The position numbers were made by a program, and so were the translations under genes. From the NCBI GenBank assembly GCA_947451035.1, contig CANFXR010000023.1, positions 1 to 32,561 on the forward strand: a stretch of DNA of 32,561 bases, written 5' to 3'. A model generated the notes under the pieces. That model was not told the origin of the DNA. It saw nothing but the letters and a program-made list of their open reading frames with translations, and ran no database searches. Origin of the DNA: Burkholderiales bacterium (GTDB lineage: Bacteria; Pseudomonadota; Gammaproteobacteria; Burkholderiales; Burkholderiaceae_C). This document shows, in pieces, positions 17,728 through 27,564 of the stretch. Every line of letters begins with the position of its first letter. The first letter of the stretch is position 1.

Positions 17728-18839
17728 ACCGCGTCACTGGCTACTTGCTGGTCGGGCTTGTCGCCCTGCTGGGTGCGTGCTCGATGGGCCCGGACAAGCC
17801 CAAACCGACACCGCTGGTGGACATCAAGCCACAGATCACGGGCCGCGTCGTCTGGAGCTCGCGTCTTTCCAGCGTCGAATTTCCGCTGACGGTGGCTGTC
17901 AATGCAGGTCGCTTCACGGTGGCCGACTCCGATGGCACGGTGATGGCTGTCGAGGCCGAAAGCGGCCGTGTCGTGTGGAAGGGCAGCGCCGGAGCCGTCT
18001 TGTCGGCCGGCGTGGGCAGCGACGGGCGTGTGGCTGCGGTTGTTACCCGCGAAGGCAACCTGGTGGTGCTCGAAGACGGCAAGGTGCTGTGGAAGATGTC
18101 CGTGGGCTTCAAGGTGGTGACCGCGCCGCTGGTGGCTGGCGGTCGGGTGTTTGTGGTCGGTATCGACCGCAGCGTCAGCGCTTTCGATGCTCAGGATGGA
18201 GCCAGCCTGTGGACCGTCAAGCGCCCGGGAGACGCGCTGAGTCTGTCGCAGACGGGTGTGCTCGTGCCGTTCAAGGACACCTTGCTCGTCGGACAGGGAC
18301 CCAAGCTGGCGGGCCTGGATCCTTCCAACGGTGCCGTGCGCTGGGACCTGACGATGGCCACCCCTCGCGGCACCAACGAGGTCGAGCGGTTGGCTGATCT
18401 GGTCGGACCCTCCGCCCGTGTGGGCGACGTCATCTGCGCGCGCTCTTTTCAGGCGGCGGTCGGTTGCGTGAACGCACAGTCTGGAACGCCAGTCTGGAGC
18501 CGCAACCTGGGTGGTCGCAAGGGTGTTGCGGCCGATGCCCAGTACGTGGTCGCTGCCGATGCGTCAGACCGTGTCACGGCCTGGAAGATGAATTCGGGCG
18601 ATGTCGCCTGGACATCGGATGCCTTCTTGCACCGCGAGCTGTCAGCGCCCGTGAGCCTGGGCCCGGTGGTGGTGTTTGGTGACCTCGAGGGGAACCTGAT
18701 CTTCCTGTCTGTCGACCGTGGGGCAACACAACTGCGTGTGTCCACCGACGGCAGCCCGCTTGCTGCCGCACCGGTGACTTCGGGGATGACCTTGCTGGCT
18801 GTCACTCGGAACGGCGGCCTGTTCGCATTGCGTCCTTGA
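17724..18839 (+). CDS. bamB: Outer membrane protein assembly factor BamB
   Basis: BamB is a beta-propeller lipoprotein that binds BamA POTRA domains and aids delivery of barrel proteins. The 371-aa product has a short lipoprotein signal with lipobox LGAC and lipidated Cys at residue 19. The mature part is a series of PQQ-like beta-propeller blades, each with a pattern of the type 'ALDAxxGxxxW', for example [30 protein letters not shown] and [13 protein letters not shown]. The start at 17724 is the ATG in the overlap with yfgM, with CAGGAG about 9 bases before it. The longer frame from 17595 is a shadow of yfgM. der follows 34 bp later. Confidence 0.95.
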   Translation: MNRVTGYLLVGLVALLGACSMGPDKPKPTPLVDIKPQITGRVVWSSRLSSVEFPLTVAVNAGRFTVADSDGTVMAVEAESGRVVWKGSAGAVLSAGVGSDGRVAAVVTREGNLVVLEDGKVLWKMSVGFKVVTAPLVAGGRVFVVGIDRSVSAFDAQDGASLWTVKRPGDALSLSQTGVLVPFKDTLLVGQGPKLAGLDPSNGAVRWDLTMATPRGTNEVERLADLVGPSARVGDVICARSFQAAVGCVNAQSGTPVWSRNLGGRKGVAADAQYVVAADASDRVTAWKMNSGDVAWTSDAFLHRELSAPVSLGPVVVFGDLEGNLIFLSVDRGATQLRVSTDGSPLAAAPVTSGMTLLAVTRNGGLFALRP

Positions 18840-18873
18840 TGCTCCTCGCGGGGCTGCCGGCCAGCTCGCTCAA

Positions 18874-20205
18874 ATGAAACCAGTCATCGCCATCGTTGGC
18901 CGACCGAATGTCGGCAAATCGACCCTGTTCAACCGGATGACGAAGAGCCGCGACGCCATCGTCGCGGACTTTTCCGGGCTGACCCGTGACCGCCACTACG
19001 GGGACGGGCGCATCGGGGATCGCGAGTTCATCGTCATCGATACGGGCGGCTTTGAGCCCACCTGCGACAGTGGCATCGTCAAGGAAATGGCCAAGCAAAC
19101 GCGCCAGGCCGTGGCCGAGGCCGATGCGGTGATCTTCGTGGTCGATATCCGCGCCGGTCTGTCGGCGCAGGACCACGACATTGCCAAGTATTTGCGCACC
19201 GTGGGCAAGACGGTCCTGCTGGCGGCCAACAAGGCCGAGGGCATGGTCGAGTCGCCTTTGCTGGGCGAGTTCTACGAGCTGGGCATGGGCGAGCCCCACC
19301 CGATTTCGTCGGCGCACGGGCAAGGCATACGCAGCCTCACCGATGCGGTGCTGGCTGGTTTCGACTTCCCCGAAGAAGAGCCCGAGCCCGAAGAGGACGC
19401 TCCGATCCGTCTGGCCGTGGCGGGTCGGCCGAACGTGGGCAAATCCACGCTCATCAACACCTGGCTGGGCGAAGAGCGGCTGGTCGCCTTCGACATGCCC
19501 GGCACCACGCGCGATGCCATCACCGTGCCGTTCGAGCGCAACGGCCAGAAATTCGAGTTGATCGACACTGCCGGCCTGCGCCGCAAGGGCAAGGTGTTCG
19601 AGGCGATCGAGAAGTTCTCGGTGGTCAAGACGCTGCAGGCCATCGCCGATGCGAACGTCGTGCTGCTGCTGCTCGATGCCACCCAGGGCGTCAGCGAGCA
19701 GGATGCGCACATCGCCGGCTACATCCTGGAGAGCGGTCGCGCGGTGGTGATCGCCGTCAACAAGTGGGATGCCGTCGACGATTACCAGAAGCAACTGCTG
19801 CAGCGCTCGATCGAGCAGCGGCTGGCCTTCTTGAAGTTCGCGCCGGTGATGAACATCTCGGCCATCAAGCGCCAGGGCCTGGCGCCGGTGTGGAAGGCCA
19901 TTGCCGACGCGCACGCATCGGCCATGCGCAAGATGCCCACACCGGTTCTCACGCGATTGCTGCTCGACGCGATCGAGCATCAGGCGCCCAAGCGCGCCGG
20001 GATGTTCCGGCCCAAGATGCGCTACGCGCACCAAGGCGGGATGAATCCGCCCATCGTCGTGATTCACGGAAACTCCCTGGATCACGTGAGCGAGACCTAC
20101 AAGCGGTTTCTGGAAGGGCGCATTCGCGACCACTTCAAACTCACCGGAACGCCCCTGCGCATCGAGATGCGATCCGGGAAAAACCCATTTGATGGCAAGG
20201 ACTGA
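18874..20205 (+). CDS. der: Ribosome biogenesis GTPase Der (EngA)
   Basis: Der has two tandem GTPase domains and is essential for 50S subunit assembly. The 443-aa product shows the two P-loops GRPNVGKS at 9-16 and 184-191, with DTGG near 57 and DTAG in the second domain. The second guanine-specificity motif is NKWD. The first reads NKAE (119-122) instead of NKxD. The acidic linker [13 protein letters not shown] (165-177) joins the domains. The C-terminal KH-like domain includes [10 protein letters not shown] and [19 protein letters not shown]. No strong ribosome site is seen before ATG 18874. It lies between bamB and hfq; der-hfq-hflX is a conserved order in betaproteobacteria. Confidence 0.97.
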   Translation: MKPVIAIVGRPNVGKSTLFNRMTKSRDAIVADFSGLTRDRHYGDGRIGDREFIVIDTGGFEPTCDSGIVKEMAKQTRQAVAEADAVIFVVDIRAGLSAQDHDIAKYLRTVGKTVLLAANKAEGMVESPLLGEFYELGMGEPHPISSAHGQGIRSLTDAVLAGFDFPEEEPEPEEDAPIRLAVAGRPNVGKSTLINTWLGEERLVAFDMPGTTRDAITVPFERNGQKFELIDTAGLRRKGKVFEAIEKFSVVKTLQAIADANVVLLLLDATQGVSEQDAHIAGYILESGRAVVIAVNKWDAVDDYQKQLLQRSIEQRLAFLKFAPVMNISAIKRQGLAPVWKAIADAHASAMRKMPTPVLTRLLLDAIEHQAPKRAGMFRPKMRYAHQGGMNPPIVVIHGNSLDHVSETYKRFLEGRIRDHFKLTGTPLRIEMRSGKNPFDGKD

Positions 20206-20275
20206 GGACATTTTGGCGCTGCCCGTGGCGGCTCCAAACGCTGTGTTATGTTCCTCGTCCAGTAGTTTCGAACAC

Positions 20276-20288
20276 GGAGGATATCGTG
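20276..20288 (+). promoter_or_regulatory. Strong ribosome-binding site fixing the GTG start of hfq
   Basis: GGAGG at 20276-20280 is followed after 5 bases (ATATC) by GTG at 20286. There is no ATG at the same place, and the next codons ([11 protein letters not shown]) are the conserved second and following residues of Hfq, so GTG is the real start. The 80-bp gap after der contains AT-rich patches (20245-20270) that could hold a promoter, but no pair of hexamers is convincing. Confidence 0.8.
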
Positions 20289-20528
20289 AACAACAAAGGC
20301 CAACTCCTGCAGGATCCGTTCTTGAACCTGCTTCGCAAGGAGCACGTTCCAGTGTCGATTTACCTGGTCAACGGCATCAAGTTGCAAGGGCACATCGAGT
20401 CGTTTGACCAGTACGTCGTCCTGTTGCGCAACACCGTGACCCAGATGGTCTACAAGCACGCCATCTCCACCGTGGTACCCGGCCGTGCGGTCAATTTCAG
20501 CGCGGCCGAGACGCCGGAGTTGAGTTGA
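20286..20528 (+). CDS. hfq: RNA chaperone Hfq
   Basis: Hfq is a hexameric Sm-like protein that pairs small RNAs with mRNAs. The 80-aa product has the full Sm fold: Sm1 in [20 protein letters not shown] and Sm2 with [24 protein letters not shown] at the N-terminus and Q/D/F residues of the proximal RNA-binding face are intact. The C-terminal tail after VVPGRAVNF is short, as in most betaproteobacteria. Translation starts at GTG with a strong GGAGG. hflX follows after 34 bp, the classical hfq-hflX-hflK-hflC order. Confidence 0.98.
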   Translation: MNNKGQLLQDPFLNLLRKEHVPVSIYLVNGIKLQGHIESFDQYVVLLRNTVTQMVYKHAISTVVPGRAVNFSAAETPELS

Positions 20529-20562
20529 ACGAAACGCTCGTCGTGGTCCGTGATGTCTGGGC

Positions 20563-21819
20563 GTGGTCTTGAGTTCTGACACGGTTTCCCTGGACGCATC
20601 GGGCCCGGCACGTGCCATTTTGGTCGGCGTCGAAATCGGCCGCGCCGCTGCGTTTGACGAGTCGCTCGACGAACTCGCGCTGCTCGCCGAATCAGCGGGC
20701 GATCTGCCGGTCGCGCGTGTCATCGCGCGTCGCAAGAGCCCGGACCCAGCCCTGTTCGTCGGTAGCGGGAAGGCCGACGAGATCAAGCTGCTGGTGGGCA
20801 TGCATCGCGCCGAAGTGGTGCTGTTCGATCAGGCTCTGGGTGCGGCGCAACAGCGCAACCTCGAGCGCCATCTGGGCGTGGCCGTAGCCGATCGCACCAT
20901 GCTGATCCTCGAGATCTTTGCCGACCGCGCGCAAAGCCACGAAGGCAAGTTGCAGGTGGAACTGGCGCGGTTGCAGTACCTGTCGACCCGGCTGGTGCGC
21001 CGCTGGAGCCACCTGGAGCGTCAGCGTGGCGGCATCGGTAACCGCGGCGGCCCGGGTGAGGCCCAGATCGAACTTGACCGCCGCATGATCGGCGAGCGCA
21101 TCAAGTCCGTGAAGGAGCGGCTGGTCAAGGTCAAGCGCCAGCGCAACACGCAGCGCCGCTCGCGCGAGCGCAGTCAGACGTTTCGTGTCTCGCTGGTCGG
21201 CTACACCAACGCGGGCAAATCGACGTTATTCAATGTGCTGGTCAAGGCGCGCGCCTACGCGGCCGACCAGTTGTTTGCCACGCTCGACACCACCACACGG
21301 CAGATGCACATCGCTCAAACCGGTCGCAGCGCCGCGCTGTCCGACACCGTGGGCTTCATCCGCGATCTGCCGCACAAACTGGTCGAGGCCTTCGAGGCCA
21401 CGCTGCAAGAGGCTGCGCAAGCCGATCTGCTGCTGCACGTGGTCGATGCCTCCAGCCCCAACCGCGACGAGCAGATGGCCGAGGTTCAGCGCGTGCTCGA
21501 GAGCATCGGTGCCGGCGACATCCCACAGTTGCTGGTGTTCAACAAGATGGATCGGCTTGAGGCAGATCAGATGCCGCGCGCCAGCGTGGATGCGATCATG
21601 CTCGCCGATGGGCGCAGCATGCCGCGCGTCTTCACCAGCGCGGCCGATGGGCAGGGCATCGATGCGCTGCGCCAATTGATAGCGGATGCCAGCGCGCTGA
21701 CCTCCCCTGACGCCGCCGCCACCCCAGAACCTCAGACACTGGACCAGTCGCCGTTTTGCGATGACGATCTGGCCGAGACATTCCCAGAATTCAACGGGGC
21801 TCATCCCCTCACCGCATGA
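20563..21819 (+). CDS. hflX: GTPase HflX (ribosome splitting/rescue factor)
   Basis: HflX is a translational GTPase-like protein that binds the 50S subunit and splits stalled ribosomes under stress. The product is up to 418 aa. The N-terminal HflX domain includes LFVGSGKADEI. A coiled linker bears GGIGNRGGPGEAQIE at 156-170, a family hallmark. The G domain starts with GYTNAGKS at 213-220, with DTVGF and NKMD motifs following. The first codon is uncertain: GTG at 20563 or TTG at 20569; no ATG is in frame and no ribosome site is clear. The stop overlaps the hflK start (ATGA, 21816-21819). Confidence 0.95.
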   Translation: MVLSSDTVSLDASGPARAILVGVEIGRAAAFDESLDELALLAESAGDLPVARVIARRKSPDPALFVGSGKADEIKLLVGMHRAEVVLFDQALGAAQQRNLERHLGVAVADRTMLILEIFADRAQSHEGKLQVELARLQYLSTRLVRRWSHLERQRGGIGNRGGPGEAQIELDRRMIGERIKSVKERLVKVKRQRNTQRRSRERSQTFRVSLVGYTNAGKSTLFNVLVKARAYAADQLFATLDTTTRQMHIAQTGRSAALSDTVGFIRDLPHKLVEAFEATLQEAAQADLLLHVVDASSPNRDEQMAEVQRVLESIGAGDIPQLLVFNKMDRLEADQMPRASVDAIMLADGRSMPRVFTSAADGQGIDALRQLIADASALTSPDAAATPEPQTLDQSPFCDDDLAETFPEFNGAHPLTA

Positions 21820-23078
21820 AGACCAGCCGAATGACACAAGACTCGGATCAAGCCCTCCGCGGGTCGATCTTTTCGCGCAGCGCCAGGGCGCTGTCTGGAC
21901 TCATCTGGAGCAAGGGCGACGGCCCTCCGGATCTCGACGAGCTCTGGCGCGACTTCAACAAGAAGCTCAGCGGCATGTTCTCGGGCAAGCCAGGCGCGCC
22001 ACGCCCGCAAGGCTCCGGTGACGGTGGCAGTTCACCGCCAGACCTGAAGGGCGCCGGCATAGGCGCCGGTCTCATCTTGGGGGTGATCGCATTGCTTTGG
22101 CTGGGCAGCGGTTTTTTCATCGTCCAAGAAGGCCAGCAGGCGGTGGTCACGTCGTTCGGCAAGTTCAGCCACACGGCAGACGCCGGCATCCAGTGGCGCA
22201 TGCCGTATCCGTTCCAGGCCAGCGAAACGGTGGCCGTGACGCAGCTGCGTTCGGTGGAGGTGGGTCGCAATTCAGTGGTGCAAAGCACCGGGCTGCGCGA
22301 CTCTTCCATGCTCACGCAGGACGAGAACATCGTCGACATCCGCTTCACCGTCCAGTACCGGCTGAAAGACGCCCGCGCGTATCTGTTCGAAAACCGCAAC
22401 CCTGACGACGCCGTGGTTCAGGCCGCCGAGTCGGCCGTGCGGGAGATCGTCGGCAAGAGCACGATGGATTCGGTGCTCTACGAGCAGCGCGATGCCATTG
22501 CCAACGAACTCGTCAAGTCGATCCAGACGCAGGTCGATCGGCTCAACACCGGCATCTTGCTGGTCAACGTGAACGTGCAAAACGTGCAGGCGCCCGATCA
22601 GGTTCAGGCATCCTTTGACGATGCCTTCAAGGCCGGCGCCGACCGCGAGCGCCTGAAGAACGAGGGCCAGGCCTACGCCAATGACGTGATCCCGAAGGCG
22701 CAGGGCACGGCGGCGCGGCTGCGCGAGGAGGCCGAAGGCTACAAGTCACGCGTGGTGGCCCAGGCCGAAGGCGACTCGCAGCGCTTTGCCAGCGTGCTGG
22801 TCGAGTACAAGAAGGCTCCGGCCGTGACCCGCGACCGGCTCTACATCGACGCGATGCAGCAGGTCTATTCCAGCGTCACGAAGGTGCTCGTGGACAGCCG
22901 TGGAAATTCCAACTTGCTGTACCTGCCGATCGACAAATTGATGCAACAAGCCGGCGGTGCACCCGCTCCCGCGGCGGCCGAAAGCACGCCTGCACCTGCG
23001 CCCGCGCCCGCTCAGCCTGCCGCCGTTGACTCGCGCTCGCGCGATGGCCAACGCGGCCGCGACCGCGACGGTCGCTGA
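21816..23078 (+). CDS. hflK: FtsH protease regulator subunit HflK
   Basis: HflK and HflC form a large SPFH-domain cage around the inner-membrane protease FtsH and modulate membrane protein degradation. The 420-aa product has a cytoplasmic Gly/Pro-rich N-terminus containing LSGLIWSKGDGPPDLDELWR. One transmembrane helix lies at about 82-104. The SPFH/band 7 domain begins IVQEGQQAVVTSFGKF, and a coiled region with DVIPKAQGTAARLREEAEGY and VAQAEGDSQRF follows. The C-terminus (about 375-420) is Ala/Pro-rich and then Arg/Asp-rich. ATG 21816 overlaps the hflX stop; an in-frame ATG at 21831 is an alternative. hflC follows 21 bp later. Confidence 0.96.
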   Translation: MKTSRMTQDSDQALRGSIFSRSARALSGLIWSKGDGPPDLDELWRDFNKKLSGMFSGKPGAPRPQGSGDGGSSPPDLKGAGIGAGLILGVIALLWLGSGFFIVQEGQQAVVTSFGKFSHTADAGIQWRMPYPFQASETVAVTQLRSVEVGRNSVVQSTGLRDSSMLTQDENIVDIRFTVQYRLKDARAYLFENRNPDDAVVQAAESAVREIVGKSTMDSVLYEQRDAIANELVKSIQTQVDRLNTGILLVNVNVQNVQAPDQVQASFDDAFKAGADRERLKNEGQAYANDVIPKAQGTAARLREEAEGYKSRVVAQAEGDSQRFASVLVEYKKAPAVTRDRLYIDAMQQVYSSVTKVLVDSRGNSNLLYLPIDKLMQQAGGAPAPAAAESTPAPAPAPAQPAAVDSRSRDGQRGRDRDGR

Positions 23079-23099
23079 ACCAACACGGAACGAAATCTC

Positions 23100-23978
23100 A
23101 TGAACCGCATTGGCTTTTATGTCGTTGGCGCGCTGATCGTGCTGATGGTGGCGTTCTCGACGCTCTTCATCGTCGATCAGCGGCAGTTCGCCGTGATCTA
23201 CGCACTGGGCGAAATCAAGGAGGTCGTCACCGAGCCTGGACTCAAGTTCAAGCTGCCTCCACCGTTGCAAAACGTGGTCTTCATCGACCGACGCACGCAA
23301 ACGCTGGACAGCCCTGAAACCCGTCCCATCTTCACCGCCGAGAAAAAGAGCCTGGTGATCGACTGGCTGGTCAAGTGGCGGGTGACCGACGCGCGCCAGT
23401 TCATCCGCAACAACGGCGTCGACATGCGCAACGTCGAAAGCCGCCTCAGCCCGATCGTGCAGGCGGCCTTCAACGAAGAGGTGACCAAGCGCACCGTGCA
23501 GGCGATGCTGGCGACCGACCGCGACCGTGTGATGCAAGGCGTGCGCGTGCGGCTGGGCGAGGAGGCCAAGTCGTTCGGCATCGAGATCGTCGACGTGCGC
23601 ATCAAGCGGGTTGATTTCTCTTCGAACATCACCGACTCGGTGTACCGACGCATGGAGTCCGAGCGCAAGCGCGTGGCCAATGAGTTGCGATCGACGGGTG
23701 CCGCCGAAGCCGAGAAGATCCGCGCCGATGCCGATCGCCAGCGGGAAGTGATCGTGGCCGAGGCCTACCGCGACGCGCAAAAGGTCAAGGGCGAGGGCGA
23801 CGCCAAGGCGTCTGCGCTGTACGCCGACTCGTTCGGGCGTGATCCGCAGTTCGCGCAGTTCTATCGCAGCCTCGAGGCTTACCGTATCAGCTTTCGCAAC
23901 AAGACCGATGTGATGGTGGTCGATCCTTCGAGTGAATTCTTCAAGGCCATGCGTGGCAACACAACGCCCACCAAGTGA
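23100..23978 (+). CDS. hflC: FtsH protease regulator subunit HflC
   Basis: Partner of HflK in the SPFH complex that controls FtsH. The 292-aa product has an N-terminal transmembrane helix at about 5-25, then the band 7 domain starting FIVDQRQFAVIYALGEI. KLPPPLQNVVFIDRRTQTLD and the coiled ERKRVANELRSTGAAEAEKI region are conserved in the family. A weak ribosome site (GGAA) precedes ATG 23100. The stop codon overlaps the GTG start of the DUF2065 gene (GTGA at 23975-23978), which indicates coupled translation of that small membrane protein. Confidence 0.96.
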   Translation: MNRIGFYVVGALIVLMVAFSTLFIVDQRQFAVIYALGEIKEVVTEPGLKFKLPPPLQNVVFIDRRTQTLDSPETRPIFTAEKKSLVIDWLVKWRVTDARQFIRNNGVDMRNVESRLSPIVQAAFNEEVTKRTVQAMLATDRDRVMQGVRVRLGEEAKSFGIEIVDVRIKRVDFSSNITDSVYRRMESERKRVANELRSTGAAEAEKIRADADRQREVIVAEAYRDAQKVKGEGDAKASALYADSFGRDPQFAQFYRSLEAYRISFRNKTDVMVVDPSSEFFKAMRGNTTPTK

Positions 23979-24181
23979 TCGATCCGGGCGATTTCTGGAG
24001 CTGGCTGCTGCCCGCAGCCGGCTTGATGCTGGTGCTTGAAGGGCTGCTGCCTCTGATCAGTCCAAAACGCTGGCGGTCCGTCTTCGAGCAAGCCGCAAAA
24101 TTGGCCGATGGCCAGTTGCGGTTTCTGGGGCTGCTCGCGCTGCTGCTCGGTGGCGCGCTGCTGATCTTTTCGCTGCCCTGA
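23975..24181 (+). CDS. DUF2065 (YjeT-like) small inner-membrane protein
   Basis: The 68-aa product has two predicted transmembrane helices, about 8-28 and 48-67, joined by a basic amphipathic segment (SPKRWRSVFEQAAKLADGQL). This is the layout of the DUF2065/YjeT family, found next to hflKC in E. coli as well. No biochemical function is established to my knowledge. It starts with GTG inside the hflC stop (GTGA), so it is almost certainly translated together with hflC and may belong to the same membrane complex; that is inference from position. hisZ follows after 57 bp. Confidence 0.85.
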   Translation: MIDPGDFWSWLLPAAGLMLVLEGLLPLISPKRWRSVFEQAAKLADGQLRFLGLLALLLGGALLIFSLP

Positions 24182-24205
24182 TCGGTTGCCGCGGCTGCGG
24201 CTTTC

Positions 24206-24211
24206 TACAAT
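24206..24211 (+). promoter_or_regulatory. Candidate -10 element before hisZ
   Basis: TACAAT matches the -10 consensus at 5 of 6 positions and lies 27 bases before the chosen hisZ start. The only -35-like hexamers, CGGTTG (24184-24189) and TTGCCG (24186-24191), are weak or too close. It may drive hisZ-purA separately from hflKC. Confidence 0.35.
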
Positions 24212-24238
24212 CTCCCTTTTAACAGGCTGGTGATTTCC

Positions 24239-25399
24239 ATGGTGTCTGCTTGGCTGCTGCCTGAGCACATCGCTGACGTTTTGCCCGCCCGCGCCAGACA
24301 TGTCGAGCGCATGCGCCGCAGTCTGCTCGATGTGGCTGGTCACTACGGCTTCGAGTTGGTGATTCCTCCGTTGCTCGAGCACCTCGAGTCGCTGCTGAGC
24401 GGCACCGGGCGCGAGCTCGATTTGCGCACGTTCAAGCTGGTCGACCAGCTCAGTGGGCGCACGGTGGGCATTCGTGCGGACAGCACGCCGCAGGTCGCGC
24501 GCATCGACGCTCATTTGCTCAACCGCGAAGGGGTGACGCGCCTTTGCTATTGCGGCCCGCTTTTGAACACCTTGCCCTCGGGCCTGCACGGCACGCGCGA
24601 ACCGCTGCAGTTCGGCGCCGAAATCTTCGGGCACGGCGGGCTCGAAGCCGATCTCGAGGTGATCGACCTGGCGCTCGATTGCGCGAAGGCGGTGGGCCTG
24701 CATGAGGCCACGCTCGACATGAGCGACGCGCGCATCGTGCGTGGCGTGCTGGCCGGCGTGCCGGTCGATGCCGCTCAGACCTCGGCGCTGATCGATGCGC
24801 TGGCTGCCAAGGATGGCGCGCTGCTGGCCGAGTTGTCGAGCGGGCTGTCGTCGTCAGTGCAAGTTGCGCTGCAGTCGCTGCTGCGTCTGTATGGTGACGA
24901 TGCCGTGCTCGATCAGGCCGAACAGCTGCTGCCCCAACAACCGCTGATCGCCGCTGCCCTGCGAGACCTGCGGCTGCTGTCGCGCCATGTGCGCGAGGCC
25001 TATCCGGAAGTGCGTGTGGGCTTCGACCTGGGCGATCTGGGCGGCTCGGCCTACTACAGCGGAGCGCGCTTCGCGGTCTATGCCCCCGGCTCCAGCGACG
25101 CGCTGGTTCGAGGCGGTCGCTACGACGAGGTGGGCGCTGTCTTCGGCCGCAGCCGCCCGGCGGTGGGCTTCAGCGTGGTCGATCTGAAGGAATTGGCCGA
25201 ACGGCTGGACGTGGATCACGCGGTGCCGATGATCCGTGCGCCCTGGTCGGAAGATCCCGCCTTGCGCGCCGCGGTGCGTCAGTTGCGCCAGCGTGGCGAG
25301 GCGGTGGTGTGCCTGTTGCCGGGGCATGAGTTGGAAGGTCAAGGCTGCGACCGTGAACTGGTGTTTGACGGTTCGCATTGGGTCGTCAGGGTTTTGTGA
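24239..25399 (+). CDS. hisZ: ATP phosphoribosyltransferase regulatory subunit HisZ
   Basis: HisZ is a HisRS-like protein without aminoacylation activity that pairs with a short-form HisG to catalyse and feedback-regulate the first step of histidine synthesis. The 386-aa product starts MVSAWLLPEHIADVLP; a GTG at 24230 would add three residues. FKLVDQLSGRTVGIRADSTP and VARIDAHLLNREGVTRLCY are family signatures. The HisRS loop (RGxDYY) is replaced by LGGSAYYSGARF, and the HisRS motif 3 Arg is absent (PAVGFSVVDLKEL). The C-terminal anticodon domain is missing. hisG is not in the window. The hflC-hisZ-purA order is common in betaproteobacteria. Confidence 0.93.
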   Translation: MVSAWLLPEHIADVLPARARHVERMRRSLLDVAGHYGFELVIPPLLEHLESLLSGTGRELDLRTFKLVDQLSGRTVGIRADSTPQVARIDAHLLNREGVTRLCYCGPLLNTLPSGLHGTREPLQFGAEIFGHGGLEADLEVIDLALDCAKAVGLHEATLDMSDARIVRGVLAGVPVDAAQTSALIDALAAKDGALLAELSSGLSSSVQVALQSLLRLYGDDAVLDQAEQLLPQQPLIAAALRDLRLLSRHVREAYPEVRVGFDLGDLGGSAYYSGARFAVYAPGSSDALVRGGRYDEVGAVFGRSRPAVGFSVVDLKELAERLDVDHAVPMIRAPWSEDPALRAAVRQLRQRGEAVVCLLPGHELEGQGCDRELVFDGSHWVVRVL

Positions 25400-26782
<1,383 letters not shown>

Positions 26783-26828
26783 TCCCGATGACACCACGCC
26801 AACCCCGCTGGCCCAACGATCGCGTTTC

Positions 26829-27350
26829 ATGCTGACCGACGACGGCAAGCACCTGTACGTGTCGTGGGACGAGTACCACATGCTCACCGAGCGTCTGGCA
26901 CTGAAGATTCACGCTTCGGGTTGGCAGTTCGATCAGATCCTGTGCCTCGCGCGTGGCGGCATGCGCCCCGGCGACGTGCTCTCGCGCGTGTTCGACAAGC
27001 CGCTGGGGATCATGTCCACCAGTTCGTACCGCGACCAATCAGGCTCGGTGCAGGGCCGGCTCGACATGGCGACCTACATCACCTTGCCTCAAGGCGAACT
27101 GGGTGGGCGCGTGCTGCTGGTCGACGACCTGGCCGACTCGGGCGTGACGCTGAGCGCCGTGGTCGAACGGCTGCGTGGCATGCCGTCCATCAGCGAGCTG
27201 CGTTCGGCGGTCATCTGGACCAAGGGCGTGTCGTCCTACGTGCCCGACTACCACGTCGAACTGCTGCCCACCAGCCCCTGGATCCATCAGCCGTTTGAAG
27301 AGTACGACACCTTGCGGCCGGACGGCCTGGCGAAGAAATTCTCGATCTGA
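26829..27350 (+). CDS. Phosphoribosyltransferase (probable hypoxanthine/xanthine-guanine type)
   Basis: A type I phosphoribosyltransferase fold, 173 aa from ATG 26829. The PRPP-binding motif VLLVDDLADSGVT is at residues 95-107, and the phosphate-binding turn CLARGGMRPGDVLSR near 39-53. The C-terminal segment VELLPTSPWIHQPFEEYD, with Trp-Ile before an acidic loop, resembles xanthine-guanine phosphoribosyltransferases, but the base cannot be set from sequence alone. Position right after purA supports purine salvage. The frame extends upstream to 26667 inside purA, without family features. No clear ribosome site is seen. The gene ends 28 bp before a strong hairpin that should terminate the long plus-strand block. 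Confidence 0.85.
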   Translation: MLTDDGKHLYVSWDEYHMLTERLALKIHASGWQFDQILCLARGGMRPGDVLSRVFDKPLGIMSTSSYRDQSGSVQGRLDMATYITLPQGELGGRVLLVDDLADSGVTLSAVVERLRGMPSISELRSAVIWTKGVSSYVPDYHVELLPTSPWIHQPFEEYDTLRPDGLAKKFSI

Positions 27351-27378
27351 ATCCGCCGCGCGGAGTCTGAAAACAACA

Positions 27379-27398
27379 AAGCCAGCGAAAGCTGGCTT
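27379..27398. terminator. Bidirectional terminator between the phosphoribosyltransferase gene and tRNA-Leu
   Basis: A perfect 8-bp stem, AAGCCAGC and GCTGGCTT, is closed by a GAAA tetraloop (27387-27390) on the plus strand. On the minus strand, downstream of the tRNA, the stem is followed by a T-rich tail (TGTTGTTTT), which fits a terminator for tRNA-Leu. On the plus strand the tail is AGTTATATTT, weaker but still U-rich, so it may serve both converging transcripts. Confidence 0.8.
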
Positions 27399-27407
27399 AG
27401 TTATATT

Positions 27408-27492
<85 letters not shown>

Positions 27493-27493
27493 C

Positions 27494-27508
27494 TTCAGGA
27501 AGCCTGAA
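27494..27508 (-). repeat. Small inverted repeat just before the tRNA-Leu 5' end
   Basis: TTCAGG (27494-27499) and CCTGAA (27503-27508) form a 6-bp stem with a 3-base loop, one base upstream of the mature tRNA 5' end. It lies in the 72-bp gap that must hold the promoters of both tRNA-Leu and rnr. It could be a leader hairpin of the tRNA precursor or chance. Confidence 0.4.
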
Positions 27509-27564
27509 AGTCTATCATCGAAAAACCTAATAAGCAGCCCCCCAGCGCCATCGGTGTCGATCTC

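Noticed and set aside
18802-20211. A 469-codon minus-strand frame opposite der
   Set aside because: Shadow of der, which has intact GTPase motifs.
26788-26835. A 15-codon upstream frame overlapping the phosphoribosyltransferase start
   Set aside because: No ribosome site, no known leader peptide pattern and no nearby attenuator structure, so it is probably chance.
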